Shown: positions 1 through 7,053 of the stretch, one piece after another | Layout of the letters: each line of letters starts with the position of its first letter | Position numbering within the stretch: the first letter of the stretch is position 1 | Source: an uncultured Sphingomonadales bacterium | Lineage (GTDB): Bacteria > Pseudomonadota > Alphaproteobacteria > Sphingomonadales > Sphingomonadaceae | Direction of reading: 5' to 3' | Assembly: GCA_903893935.1 (NCBI GenBank) | Contig: CAITOD010000348.1 | Location: 1-7,309, forward strand | DNA length: 7,309 bases | Program-made: the position numbers and the translations under genes | Notes under the pieces: model-generated | Databases searched by the model: none | The model's input: the letters and a program-made list of their open reading frames with translations, nothing else | What the model was told of the DNA's origin: nothing

Positions 1-23
1 CGCCTGCAAGGCGGTGGAGGGGT
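1..23 (-). repeat. Palindromic repeat, copy A (cut by the window edge)
   Basis: Read on the minus strand from 23 to 1, this starts with ACCCCTCC and continues into a hairpin: ACCGCCT, loop TGC, then AGGCG, where the window ends. It matches copy B at 59-83 in the first 8 bases, in stem length and in the TGC loop. The two stem positions that differ from copy B are changed on both arms, so pairing is preserved. The remaining GT of the stem, and probably a second GC-rich hairpin, should lie just left of the window. Confidence 0.65.
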
Positions 24-58
24 CTCGCCGCGCGCGCCAGCTTGCGTCTGGAGGCACT

Positions 59-106
59 ACCCCTCCACCACCCTGCGGGTGGTTCCCCTCCCCGTGCCGG
101 GGAGGA
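59..106 (+). repeat. Palindromic repeat, copy B: two tandem hairpins just after glmM
   Basis: The element starts with ACCCCTCC. Hairpin 1 (67-83) has the stem ACCACCC/GGGTGGT, 7 bp, around the loop TGC. Hairpin 2 (87-105) has the stem CCTCCCCG/CGGGGAGG, 8 bp, around a 3-nt loop. Copy A (1-23) is the same type of element in inverted orientation, with a 35-bp spacer (24-58). The first 11 bases (59-69) are also an exact reverse complement of 13-23, so the two copies could form one long stem that competes with hairpin 1. It lies 5 nt beyond the glmM stop and could act as a 3' transcript stabiliser or a weak terminator, but neither strand has a T-run after the stems. From memory, similar CCCCTCC palindromes are scattered through sphingomonad genomes. 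Confidence 0.7.
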
Positions 107-111
107 ATGTG

Positions 112-1449
112 TCATGCGGCTTTGCGCACGGCGGCGCAGATGCGTTCGACCAGATCGGCGACCTGTTTGGCGTCATCGCCTTCGGCCATCACGCGGATGA
201 CCGGTTCGGTGCCCGAAGGACGGATGACCAGCCGGCCTTTGCCGGCAAGTTCGGCTTCGGCCTCGGCGATGACGGCTTTGACCGTATCGTCCTGAAGCGG
301 CGTGCCGCCGGTATAGCGGACATTGCGCAGCAGTTGCGGCACCGGATCGAACAAGTGCAGCGTTTCGCTTGCCGGTTTGCCGCTGGCGACCAGGGCTGCG
401 AGCACTTGGAGTGCGGCAATCGTGCCATCGCCGGTGGTGCTGTGGTCGGTCAGGATCATATGCCCCGATTGTTCGCCGCCCACATTGTAGCCGCCATCGC
501 GCATGCGTTCGAGCACATAGCGATCGCCGACCGCGGTGCGCACCAGTTCGATCCCGCGCGCGTTGAGATAGCGTTCAAGCCCCAGGTTGGACATCACCGT
601 CGCCACCACGCCGCCGCCGCGCAACGCGCCTTGTTCGGCCATGCGGCTGCCGATCAGCGCCATGATCTGGTCGCCATCGACGGTGTGGCTCTTTTCGTCG
701 ACCACGATCAACCGGTCGGCATCGCCATCGAGCGCGATGCCGATATCGGCGCGCACTTCGCGGACTTTCTCCTTGATTGCTTCGAGATGCGTCGAGCCGA
801 CGCCCAGGTTGATGTTCTTGCCATTGGGCTCGACCCCGATCGCAAACACTTCGGCGCCCAGTTCCCACAGCGCCGAAGGGGCCACGGTATACGCCGCGCC
901 GTTGGCGCAATCGAGCACGATGCGCAGGCCGTCGAGCCGGACATCGTGCGGCAGGCTTGCTTTGACCGCGTGGATATAGCGCCCGCGCGCGTCGTCGATG
1001 CGGCGCGCCCGGCCGACTTGTTCAGCCGCGGCGAGCGGCAGTTCTTCCTCGATCAGCGCCTCGATCTGCAATTCGTCTTCGTCCGACAGCTTGAAGCCAT
1101 CGGGGCCGAACAGCTTGATCCCGTTGTCCTCGAAAGGGTTGTGACTGGCCGAAATCATCACGCCGACATCGGCGCGCATTTCGCGCGTCAGCAGCGCGAC
1201 CGCCGGTGTCGGCAACGGCCCGACCAGCACGACATCCATGCCCACGCTGGTAAAGCCCGCGGTCATCGCGTTTTCGAGCATATAGCCCGACAGCCGCGTG
1301 TCCTTGCCGATCACCACGCGGTGGCGATGCTCGCCGCGCTGGAAATAGGTGCCGGCGGCCTGGCCGACTTTCATCGCGGTGGCCGCCGTCATCACACCGG
1401 CATTGGTGCGGCCCCTGATCCCGTCGGTGCCGAAGAACTTGCGCGCCAT
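112..1449 (-). CDS. glmM: Phosphoglucosamine mutase GlmM
   Basis: Converts glucosamine-6-phosphate to glucosamine-1-phosphate in the cytoplasm, the step before GlmU in UDP-GlcNAc synthesis for peptidoglycan and lipid A. The 445 residues match the usual family length exactly. All hallmarks of the alpha-D-phosphohexomutase family are visible: N-terminal FGTDGIRG (6-13), the phosphoserine loop ISASHNP (99-105, catalytic Ser102), the magnesium loop DGDADR (241-246), the sugar-binding loop GEQSGH (325-330) and the phosphate-binding loop RPSGTEP (410-416). The ATG at 1449 was chosen because [13 protein letters not shown] is the standard start and an AGGG ribosome site (minus strand, 1460-1457) lies 7 nt upstream; the open frame continues further upstream but without family similarity. 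The gene is transcribed divergently from the transporter at 1533, and its 3' end abuts a palindromic repeat. The protein appears intact. Confidence 0.97.
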   Translation of the reverse strand: MARKFFGTDGIRGRTNAGVMTAATAMKVGQAAGTYFQRGEHRHRVVIGKDTRLSGYMLENAMTAGFTSVGMDVVLVGPLPTPAVALLTREMRADVGVMISASHNPFEDNGIKLFGPDGFKLSDEDELQIEALIEEELPLAAAEQVGRARRIDDARGRYIHAVKASLPHDVRLDGLRIVLDCANGAAYTVAPSALWELGAEVFAIGVEPNGKNINLGVGSTHLEAIKEKVREVRADIGIALDGDADRLIVVDEKSHTVDGDQIMALIGSRMAEQGALRGGGVVATVMSNLGLERYLNARGIELVRTAVGDRYVLERMRDGGYNVGGEQSGHMILTDHSTTGDGTIAALQVLAALVASGKPASETLHLFDPVPQLLRNVRYTGGTPLQDDTVKAVIAEAEAELAGKGRLVIRPSGTEPVIRVMAEGDDAKQVADLVERICAAVRKAA

Positions 1450-1532
1450 GCTCGAACCCTTTTGCCATCCTGTTGATGCCATGTGCACCGGCGGTTTGCC
1501 AGTGCGCCATAGATGTTTAAGCTGACACGCGC
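1450..1532. promoter_or_regulatory. Divergent intergenic region, glmM and transporter
   Basis: These 83 bp separate two divergent start codons, so promoters for both genes should lie here or overlap the gene starts. The glmM ribosome site (CCCT on the plus strand, 1457-1460) is visible. I could not find a convincing -35/-10 pair in either direction, nor a clear operator palindrome. No good Shine-Dalgarno precedes the transporter ATG. Confidence 0.4.
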
Positions 1533-2828
1533 ATGAACCAGACTGACGCCCAAGGCAACGCGCCTGATCGCCCCGAAAGCGGCCTTGTCCTGCCGCCGAT
1601 TGCGCAAGTGCCGGCCGGCTGGACGTTTGCGGCGCTGGCAACGGGGCTGGGCGGGGGGCTGGCGCTGGCGTTTGTGGCACCTGGCGCAATGCCTGCCGTG
1701 CTCGCGGTGGCGGGGCCGGTGGGCGATCTGTGGCTGCGCGCGCTGCAGGCGACTATCGTGCCGTTGGTTGCCGCGCTGATCTTTACCGGGGTGTTCCAGA
1801 CTGTGCAGACCGCCAGCGCCGGCGGGATGGCGCGGCGCAGCCTCGGCTGGTTTCTGGGCGTGCTGGGCTATGGCGCCGTGGTGGCGCTGGTCGTGCCCAT
1901 GCTCCTGCTCGCGGTGCTGCCGGTGCCGCAGAGTGCTGCGGCGGCCCTGCGTGCCAGTCTGGGCGGCAGCGTGCCAGCCAGTCTGCCGGGTGTGGCCGAT
2001 TATCTGCGCTCGATCGTGCCCGCCAATGTGTTCGATGCGGCGGCCAACGATCGCATGCTGCCGCTGATCCTGTTCATGAGCGTGTTTGCGCTCGCCGCCA
2101 CGCGGCTGGCGGCCGCGCAGCGCGATGCGCTTGCGACTTTGTTCGCGGCGCTCGCCGGCGCAATGCTGGTGGTCATCGGCTGGGTGCTGGCGCTGGCGCC
2201 CTTGGGCGTGCTGGCGCTCAGCCTGACGGTCGCCGCGCGCAGCGGCCCGGCTGCGGTGGGTGCGCTGGCGCATTACATCTTCATTGTAACCGCGGCGGGG
2301 ACGGTGGTCTGGCTGTCTGCCTATCCGTTCGCGGTGCTGTTTGCGCGCCAGCCGCTGGGGCGTTTCGCGCGCGACATGGTGCCGGTGCAAGTGTTTGCGC
2401 TGTCGACGCAAAGCTCGCTGGCATCGTTGCCGGCGATGCTCGGCGCATGCGAGCGGCTGGGCGTGCGCGCGGCCAGCGCCGAATTCGTCATGCCGCTGGC
2501 GGTAGCACTATTCCGCGCGACCAGCCCGGCAATGAACCTGGCGGTGGTGGTCTATGTTGCGCACTGGTACGGGGTGCCGCTGACAGTGGGCGCCTGCGTG
2601 TCGGGCTTTGTCATGGCGATCCTCGTGTCGCTCAGTTCGGTCAGCCTGCCCGGCACGATCAGCTATATCGCGGCGGTCGGGCCGATTGCGCTGGCGATGG
2701 GTGTCCCGGTCGCGCCGCTGGCGCTGCTGGTCGCGGTCGAAGTGGTGCCCGATCTGATGCGCACTTTGGGCAATGTCACGTGGGACGTTGCGGTGGCGGC
2801 AGCAGTGGATCGTGCCGCCGCGCAATAA
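1533..2828 (+). CDS. Dicarboxylate/amino acid:cation symporter family protein (divergent)
   Basis: A 431-residue inner-membrane protein of the SDF/DAACS family (GltP, DctA, GltPh relatives), expected to import dicarboxylates or acidic amino acids with a cation. Residues 1-28 are polar; the rest is a series of hydrophobic helices. The re-entrant loop HP1 is recognisable as [13 protein letters not shown] (288-300), HP2 as [10 protein letters not shown] (366-375), and the last helix as [13 protein letters not shown] (406-418). By alignment to GltPh, Asp407, Arg410, Asn414 and Asp418 correspond to D394, R397, N401 and D405. The TM7 ion-site motif NMDGT is replaced by FRATS (327-331), so ion coupling may differ from textbook members. 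An in-frame TAA at 1518-1520 limits the start to ATG 1533, which lacks a clear ribosome site. Substrate unknown. It stands alone: divergent from glmM, with 128 bp before sod. Confidence 0.88.
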   Translation: MNQTDAQGNAPDRPESGLVLPPIAQVPAGWTFAALATGLGGGLALAFVAPGAMPAVLAVAGPVGDLWLRALQATIVPLVAALIFTGVFQTVQTASAGGMARRSLGWFLGVLGYGAVVALVVPMLLLAVLPVPQSAAAALRASLGGSVPASLPGVADYLRSIVPANVFDAAANDRMLPLILFMSVFALAATRLAAAQRDALATLFAALAGAMLVVIGWVLALAPLGVLALSLTVAARSGPAAVGALAHYIFIVTAAGTVVWLSAYPFAVLFARQPLGRFARDMVPVQVFALSTQSSLASLPAMLGACERLGVRAASAEFVMPLAVALFRATSPAMNLAVVVYVAHWYGVPLTVGACVSGFVMAILVSLSSVSLPGTISYIAAVGPIALAMGVPVAPLALLVAVEVVPDLMRTLGNVTWDVAVAAAVDRAAAQ

Positions 2829-2956
2829 ATCGGCCGCGTGTCATGATCGTGTTGCTCGCAATGCCGCATTGAAAATTTCTGCCGGAGTGTTCACACACGC
2901 AAGGCAGGCGTTTTCAAGCCGATCGATCAACCCCAATCAATCCGAATGGAGCGAAC
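2829..2956 (+). promoter_or_regulatory. Intergenic region upstream of superoxide dismutase
   Basis: These 128 bp contain no gene that I can support and are less GC-rich than the flanks. Visible elements are a weak 5-bp hairpin CAATG-CCG-CATTG (2859-2871) followed by AAAATTT, which could be a poor terminator for the symporter; TTGAAA (2869-2874), a possible -35 without a convincing -10; and a short dyad GTGT-TC-ACAC (2887-2896). The promoter of sod should be here, and its ribosome site GGAG is at 2948-2951. Confidence 0.4.
2948..2951 (+). promoter_or_regulatory. Ribosome binding site of sod
   Basis: GGAG with 5 nt before ATG 2957 fixes the start of the superoxide dismutase. Confidence 0.75.
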
Positions 2957-3574
2957 ATGGCCATCATCCTTTCCCCGCTGCCCTATGCCGACGACGCGCT
3001 GGCGCCGGTGATTTCTGCAACCACGCTGCAGACGCACCACGGCAAGCATCATCGCACATATGTCGATCGCACCAACACCGCGATCGAAGGCACCGATCTG
3101 GCCGACAAGCCGCTTGAGGATATCGTTGCCGCCGCCATCGCCAGCGCCAACAAGGGCCTGTTCAACAACAGCGCGCAGACCTGGAACCACGGGTTCTACT
3201 GGCACAGCCTGAGCCCGGCCGCGCACGCGCCCGAAGGCGAACTCGCCGCCGCAATCGACGCCTCGTTCGGTTCGCTCGATGCGCTCAAGGCCGAACTGGT
3301 GGCCCAGGGCACCGCGCACTTTGCTTCGGGCTGGGTGTGGCTGGTCGCCAAGGACGGCAAGCTTGCAGTCGAACAGACCCACGATGCGGCAAGCTATGCC
3401 GACTTGTCGGGTCATCCGCTGCTGGTGATCGACGTGTGGGAACACGCCTATTACCTCGATCACAAGAACGTGCGCCCCGACTATCTGAACGCGGTTGTCG
3501 CCGGCCATCTGAACTGGGCGTTTGCTGCTGAAAACTTCGCGCGCGGTTCGCTCTGGACGTACCCCGCCGCCTGA
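2957..3574 (+). CDS. sodB: Superoxide dismutase, iron type (Fe/Mn family)
   Basis: Dismutates superoxide to oxygen and hydrogen peroxide; 205 residues, close to the family norm. The N-terminal half carries LPYADDALAP (8-17) and HHGKHHRTYV (27-36); the C-terminal half carries the signature DVWEHAYY (159-166). By alignment the metal ligands are His27, His78, Asp159 and His163, and Tyr35 is the gateway tyrosine. Gln74 in FNNSAQTWNH (69-78) is the second-shell glutamine position typical of iron enzymes; manganese enzymes usually carry it later, near the GSGW motif, where this protein has FASGW. Iron is therefore likelier, though a cambialistic enzyme cannot be excluded. There is no signal peptide, so it should be cytoplasmic. 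The gene is probably monocistronic: it follows a 128-bp gap and ends 9 nt before a strong palindrome. Confidence 0.95.
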   Translation: MAIILSPLPYADDALAPVISATTLQTHHGKHHRTYVDRTNTAIEGTDLADKPLEDIVAAAIASANKGLFNNSAQTWNHGFYWHSLSPAAHAPEGELAAAIDASFGSLDALKAELVAQGTAHFASGWVWLVAKDGKLAVEQTHDAASYADLSGHPLLVIDVWEHAYYLDHKNVRPDYLNAVVAGHLNWAFAAENFARGSLWTYPAA

Positions 3575-3583
3575 TGCGGACAC

Positions 3584-3615
3584 CTTGACCGGCATTCGCG
3601 CGAATGCCGGTCAAG
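3584..3615. terminator. Perfect 32-bp palindrome, probable two-way terminator
   Basis: The left half CTTGACCGGCATTCGC is followed directly by its exact reverse complement, so all 16 pairs match; in RNA it would form a stem of about 14 bp with a tetraloop. It lies between convergent genes, 9 nt after the sod stop, and contains the TGA stop of the AI-2E gene (3613-3611). Neither strand has a T-run after the stem, so it is not a textbook intrinsic terminator; it could equally block 3' exonucleases or halt polymerase by structure alone. Confidence 0.7.
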
Positions 3616-4777
3616 CTTCGGCAGACGCCTCTTCTTCGCCGGATTCGTGAAGACGTCCCGGTTCGAACAAGGCTTCGCCGAACAGGAAGCCGACCAGATT
3701 GGGGTGCCCCAGATGGTCGACCATGGCCGACAGCGTCAGCAGGATCGGCACCGACAGCAGCGCGCCGAGCACGCCCCAGATCCAGGTGAAAAAGCTGAAC
3801 GAGATCAGGATTGCCACCGGGTTCAGCGTAAACCGCGCGCCGAGGATCGACGGCGTGACCAGATTGGCCTCGATCGCGTGGAGCACGAGGAACGCGAGCG
3901 CCGGAACCAGCCCGGTCGCAACCGTGGTGGCGGTGCCCAGCCCGACCAGCGTGAGCAGCCCGACCATTGTCAGTGGCCCCATGTAGGGCACGAAATTGAG
4001 CACGAACGCCAGCCCGCCCCACATCACCGGCGCGGAAAAGCCGAGATAGCGCGCGCCGCAATAGACGATCAGCCCGACCCCGCCGTTGATTTGCGCCACT
4101 GTCAGGATGTAGTGTGCCACACGGTCCTGCACATCGCGCATGACGCGCGCAATCCGCACCGACGAGGACTGGTTGGCGCGTTCGTCGAGCAGACGGCGGC
4201 GCATGCGCACGCGCGATTCGATCATGAAAAAGGTCATCAGGATCGTAAGCAGCGCTTCGAGCAGCACGCTTGGCGTGGCGAGCGCGAGTTGTTCGATCAC
4301 CGAAGGTTCGGCCAGCGCCACCACGCGCGCCGGCTGACCCGCCAGCGGCGCACCGATATGATTGATCTGACGGTTGAATTCGGTCACCCAGGCAAAGTTT
4401 TCGCGCAACTGGGCAAAGCGCCGGGCAATCTCGCGCGCCATTGTCGGCACCTGATCGACCATCTCGAACGCCGGTTGCAGGATCACCGCAAGGGCGACGA
4501 TGATCACCCCGATCATGACCATGATCGCGAGGAACGACGCGAGCATGTTGGGCACGCCAATGCGGGTAAGCCGGTCGGCGAGCGGCGACAGCACGATCGA
4601 CAGCACCAGCGCCGTCACCGGCGGTTGCACGACCACCGCGCCCAGCGTGAGGATAAACGGCAGCGCCACCGCGAGCCCGGTCATCAGCAAGAGCACGATG
4701 ATCGATTGCAGCCGCACCTGGCTGTGGCGCAGCGCGTCTTCGTCGGGCACGGGGGCGAGCGGGGGAGGCAGGGACAT
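3611..4777 (-). CDS. AI-2E (PerM-like) family membrane transporter
   Basis: A 388-residue inner-membrane protein of the AI-2E transporter family (PerM, TqsA, YdiK relatives). Members have been linked to autoinducer-2 export and to Na+/H+ antiport, so the substrate cannot be set from sequence. Hydrophobic segments lie roughly at 24-66 (two or three helices), 76-102, 161-187, 220-240, 247-282, 286-305 and 320-352, with a soluble stretch at 103-160. Family signatures are NFVPYMGP (261-268), EANLVTPSILG (303-313) and GVLGALLSVP (335-344). Arg/Glu-rich segments (189-220) lie between membrane parts, and the C-terminal tail is acidic (EEEASAEA). The ATG at 4777 begins MSLPPPLAP and is the only sensible start; no strong ribosome site precedes it, and the open frame upstream is only an antisense artefact over gmd. 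The stop codon is inside the palindrome shared with sod. Confidence 0.9.
   Translation of the reverse strand: MSLPPPLAPVPDEDALRHSQVRLQSIIVLLLMTGLAVALPFILTLGAVVVQPPVTALVLSIVLSPLADRLTRIGVPNMLASFLAIMVMIGVIIVALAVILQPAFEMVDQVPTMAREIARRFAQLRENFAWVTEFNRQINHIGAPLAGQPARVVALAEPSVIEQLALATPSVLLEALLTILMTFFMIESRVRMRRRLLDERANQSSSVRIARVMRDVQDRVAHYILTVAQINGGVGLIVYCGARYLGFSAPVMWGGLAFVLNFVPYMGPLTMVGLLTLVGLGTATTVATGLVPALAFLVLHAIEANLVTPSILGARFTLNPVAILISFSFFTWIWGVLGALLSVPILLTLSAMVDHLGHPNLVGFLFGEALFEPGRLHESGEEEASAEA
4745..4773 (+). other. Four-run G-tract motif (possible G-quadruplex) in the AI-2E gene start
   Basis: The plus strand has G-runs of 3, 5, 5 and 3 (4745-4747, 4751-4755, 4761-4765, 4771-4773) separated by loops of 3, 5 and 5 nt, which fits the canonical quadruplex pattern. 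It lies on the template strand of the AI-2E gene, over codons 2-11, and corresponds to its proline-rich N-terminus. It may simply reflect proline codons in GC-rich DNA. Confidence 0.4.
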
Positions 4778-4855
4778 GCGGCTTATCTGGCCCGGTCTTT
4801 GGCCACAGGCAAGGGGGTTGGCATGTGGTGTGGCGGGGGGCGTGCTTGCCTGTGC

Positions 4856-4861
4856 TTGACA
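4856..4861 (+). promoter_or_regulatory. Candidate -35 element of the gmd operon
   Basis: TTGACA is an exact sigma-70 -35 consensus about 95 nt before the gmd start. At 16-18 bp spacing the bases (around AATGGC) are a poor -10, so this is only a candidate. A start site near 4890 would give a leader of about 65 nt. Confidence 0.35.
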
Positions 4862-4944
4862 TGATCCCGGCTTTGCGAAATGGCATCGCTGCAATGCAAC
4901 ACGCGAGGCTGGGCGATTTGCGGGTCTGGCCGTGTGCGGGTGAT

Positions 4945-4948
4945 GGAG
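4945..4948 (+). promoter_or_regulatory. Ribosome binding site that selects a GTG start for gmd
   Basis: GGAG lies 6 nt before GTG 4955. The competing ATG at 4943-4945 overlaps this site and has no well-spaced Shine-Dalgarno of its own, so GTG is preferred. Confidence 0.6.
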
Positions 4949-4954
4949 TGCGGC

Positions 4955-6082
4955 GTGACCGAGCGTAAAGTGGCCCTGATCACCGGCATCACCGGCCAGG
5001 ATGGTTCGTATCTGGCTGAATTCCTGCTGGAAAAGGGCTATGAAGTACACGGCATCAAGCGCCGCGCCTCGCTGTTCAACACCCAGCGCATCGACCATAT
5101 CTATCAGGACCCGCACGAAAACCAGCCGCGCATGCGGCTGCATTATGGCGATCTGTCGGACACCTCGAACCTGACGCGGCTGGTGCAGGAAATCCGCCCC
5201 GACGAGATTTACAATCTGGGCGCACAGAGCCATGTCGCGGTCAGCTTCGAAGCGCCCGAATACACCGCCGATGTCGATGCGATCGGCACACTGCGGCTGC
5301 TCGAAGCGATCCGCCTGCTCGGGCTTGAGCGCACGACGCGGTTCTACCAGGCCTCGACATCGGAACTTTATGGTCTGGTGCAGGAAATCCCGCAGCGTGA
5401 AACCACCCCGTTCCACCCGCGTTCGCCTTATGCCGTGGCCAAGCTCTATGCCTACTGGATCGCGGTCAATTATCGCGAGGCTTACGGAATGTATGCCTGC
5501 AACGGCATTCTGTTCAACCACGAGAGCCCGCGGCGCGGCGAAACTTTCGTGACGCGCAAAGTCACGCGCGGGCTGGCCAATATCGCGCAAGGCCTCGAAC
5601 CGTGCCTCTATATGGGCAATATCGATTCGCTGCGCGACTGGGGGCATGCCAAAGACTATGTCCGCATGCAGTGGATGATGCTCCAGCAGGACGAGCCCGA
5701 AGATTTCGTGATCGCCACCGGCAGGCAATATTCGGTGCGCGACTTCATCACCTGGTCGGCAGCCCATCTCGGTATACATCTGCGCTTCGAAGGGCATGGC
5801 GTCGAGGAAGTGGGCTTGGTCGATACGGTCACCGGCCACGATGCGCCGGCGGTGCGGCCGGGTGATGTGATCGTGCGCATCGATCCGCGCTATTTCCGCC
5901 CGGCCGAGGTGGAAACGCTGCTGGGCGATCCGACCAAGGCGCGCGAAAAGCTGGGCTGGGTGCCCGAAATCACCGTGCAGGAGATGTGTGCCGAAATGGT
6001 CGCCGCCGATCTGGCGGTGGCCAAGCGCCATGCCCTGCTCAAACAGCACGGCTATGACGTGCCCGTTTCGCTGGAAGGCTGA
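4955..6082 (+). CDS. gmd: GDP-mannose 4,6-dehydratase
   Basis: Converts GDP-D-mannose to GDP-4-keto-6-deoxy-D-mannose, the first step to GDP-L-fucose and other GDP-deoxysugars, in the cytoplasm. With the GTG start it has 375 residues, normal for Gmd. It is an extended short-chain dehydrogenase: the Rossmann motif GITGQDG is at 11-17, and the catalytic residues by alignment are Thr135 and Glu137 in STSELYG plus Tyr159 and Lys163 in SPYAVAK. Typical Gmd blocks include [14 protein letters not shown] (32-45), [18 protein letters not shown] (186-203) and [11 protein letters not shown] (226-236). The GTG at 4955 is preferred because GGAG sits 6 nt upstream and the protein then begins [10 protein letters not shown], as in homologues; an ATG at 4943 would add four residues. 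It is the first gene of an operon: fcl starts 4 nt after its stop. Confidence 0.96.
   Translation: MTERKVALITGITGQDGSYLAEFLLEKGYEVHGIKRRASLFNTQRIDHIYQDPHENQPRMRLHYGDLSDTSNLTRLVQEIRPDEIYNLGAQSHVAVSFEAPEYTADVDAIGTLRLLEAIRLLGLERTTRFYQASTSELYGLVQEIPQRETTPFHPRSPYAVAKLYAYWIAVNYREAYGMYACNGILFNHESPRRGETFVTRKVTRGLANIAQGLEPCLYMGNIDSLRDWGHAKDYVRMQWMMLQQDEPEDFVIATGRQYSVRDFITWSAAHLGIHLRFEGHGVEEVGLVDTVTGHDAPAVRPGDVIVRIDPRYFRPAEVETLLGDPTKAREKLGWVPEITVQEMCAEMVAADLAVAKRHALLKQHGYDVPVSLEG
6073..6078 (+). promoter_or_regulatory. Ribosome binding site of fcl inside the gmd 3' end
   Basis: GGAAGG in the last gmd codons, 8 nt before ATG 6087, supports that start and translation coupled to gmd. Confidence 0.65.
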
Positions 6083-6086
6083 ACCG

Positions 6087-7043
6087 ATGCGGATATTTGT
6101 CGCCGGGCATCGTGGCATGGTGGGCGGCGCGATCACGCGCCAGCTGCGCGCACGCGATATCGCGGTGATCACCCGCACGCGCGCCGAACTCGACCTGACC
6201 AACCAGGCCGAGGTCGCGGCGTTCTTTGCTGCAGAACGCCCCGATGCGGTGATTCTGGCCGCAGCGAAAGTCGGCGGGATCCATGCCAACAACACGTATC
6301 CGGCCGATTTCATTTACGAAAACCTGATGATCGAATGCAACGTGATCCATCAGGCGTTTCGCGCGGGCGTGCAGCGGTTGCTGCAACTGGGCTCGTCGTG
6401 CATCTATCCGCGCGCGGTGCCGCAGCCGATGCGCGAAGACGCCTTGCTGACCGGGGTGCTCGAAGCAACCAACGAGCCTTATGCCGTGGCCAAAATCGCC
6501 GGCATCAAGCTGTGCGAAAGCTATAACCGGCAATATGGCACCGATTATCGCAGCGTGATGCCGACCAATCTCTATGGACCGGGCGACAATTTCCATCCCG
6601 AAAACAGCCATGTCCTGCCTGCGCTGATCCGTCGCTTTCACGAAGCGGCCGGCGCCGGGATCGATGAAGTGGTAATCTGGGGTTCGGGCACGCCGCGCCG
6701 CGAATTCCTGCATGTCGACGACATGGCCGAAGCCTCGCTGTTCGTGTTCGATTTGCCGGTCGAGGTCTATCGTGCCGAGACACAGCCCATGCTGAGCCAT
6801 GTCAATGTCGGGTCTGGCACCGATGTGTCGATTCTCGAACTGGCGCAGATCGTCGCCAAGGTGACCGGCTTTGCCGGGCGGATCACCACCGATCCGACCA
6901 GGCCCGACGGCACGATGCGCAAACTGATGGACGTGTCGCGGCTGGCCAATATGGGCTGGCGCGCGCGGATCGATCTCGAACCGGGCATTGCCGATACCTA
7001 TCGCTGGTTTCTCGACAACCAGTCCGCGCTGCGCGCCGCCTGA
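6087..7043 (+). CDS. fcl: GDP-L-fucose synthase (GDP-4-keto-6-deoxymannose epimerase/reductase)
   Basis: Epimerises (C3 and C5) and reduces the Gmd product with NADPH to GDP-L-fucose. The 318 residues fit the family. The Rossmann motif is GHRGMVG (7-13), followed by the NADPH/substrate stretch [11 protein letters not shown] (58-68). Catalytic residues by alignment to the E. coli enzyme are Ser103 and Cys105 in LGSSCIYP, Tyr132 and Lys136 in [10 protein letters not shown], and His175 in [31 protein letters not shown] (159-176) and the [10 protein letters not shown] block (205-214) are also typical. ATG 6087 gives the standard [10 protein letters not shown] start and has a good ribosome site; the open frame upstream overlaps gmd in another frame and is not coding. 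It is the second gene of the gmd operon, with 10 nt before the next gene. Gmd and Fcl together make GDP-L-fucose, though a dedicated transferase for fucose is not visible in full here. Confidence 0.96.
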   Translation: MRIFVAGHRGMVGGAITRQLRARDIAVITRTRAELDLTNQAEVAAFFAAERPDAVILAAAKVGGIHANNTYPADFIYENLMIECNVIHQAFRAGVQRLLQLGSSCIYPRAVPQPMREDALLTGVLEATNEPYAVAKIAGIKLCESYNRQYGTDYRSVMPTNLYGPGDNFHPENSHVLPALIRRFHEAAGAGIDEVVIWGSGTPRREFLHVDDMAEASLFVFDLPVEVYRAETQPMLSHVNVGSGTDVSILELAQIVAKVTGFAGRITTDPTRPDGTMRKLMDVSRLANMGWRARIDLEPGIADTYRWFLDNQSALRAA

Positions 7044-7053
7044 CCCGCCGCGC

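Larger units (their letters stand above)
4778..4954. promoter_or_regulatory. Divergent intergenic region, AI-2E gene and gmd
   Basis: These 177 bp should hold the promoters for both the AI-2E gene and the gmd operon. A consensus -35 TTGACA is present toward gmd at 4856-4861. Just upstream are a 7-bp direct repeat GTGCTTG (4842-4848 and 4852-4858, 10-bp period) and a G-rich stretch (4813-4840). No protein-like reading was found: the in-frame stretch before GTG 4955 shows no similarity to Gmd N-termini. Confidence 0.5.

Noticed and set aside
79..1476. Long plus-strand open frame (465 codons) opposite glmM
   Set aside because: Its protein is rich in His, Arg, Ala and Asp with no recognisable motif, as expected for the antisense frame of a GC-rich gene. 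GlmM on the other strand is complete with all catalytic motifs.
1392..2411. Minus-strand open frame (339 codons) opposite the symporter
   Set aside because: The translation is full of Arg, His and Gln with no domain; it is a codon-bias shadow of the symporter gene.
1730..2872. Second plus-strand frame overlapping the symporter
   Set aside because: Arg/Gly/Ala-rich with no hydrophobic pattern or motif; the frame starting at 1533 carries the symporter signatures.
2859..2879. Intrinsic terminator after the symporter
   Set aside because: The hairpin has only 5 bp and is followed by AAAATTT rather than a T-run, so it was not given its own entry.
3647..4864. Plus-strand open frame (405 codons) opposite the AI-2E gene
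   Set aside because: Extremely rich in His, Arg, Asp and Gln, without motifs; an antisense artefact of the membrane protein's codons.
4880..4954. N-terminal extension of Gmd from ATG 4880
   Set aside because: The 25 extra residues do not resemble Gmd N-termini, and they overlap the likely promoter/leader; GTG 4955 has the ribosome site.
4778..6313. Minus-strand open frame that continues from the AI-2E gene across gmd, as if it were a 900-residue fusion
   Set aside because: The part opposite gmd and fcl is compositionally antisense and shows no domain; the AI-2E protein begins at MSLPPPLAP, at 4777, with a normal family length.
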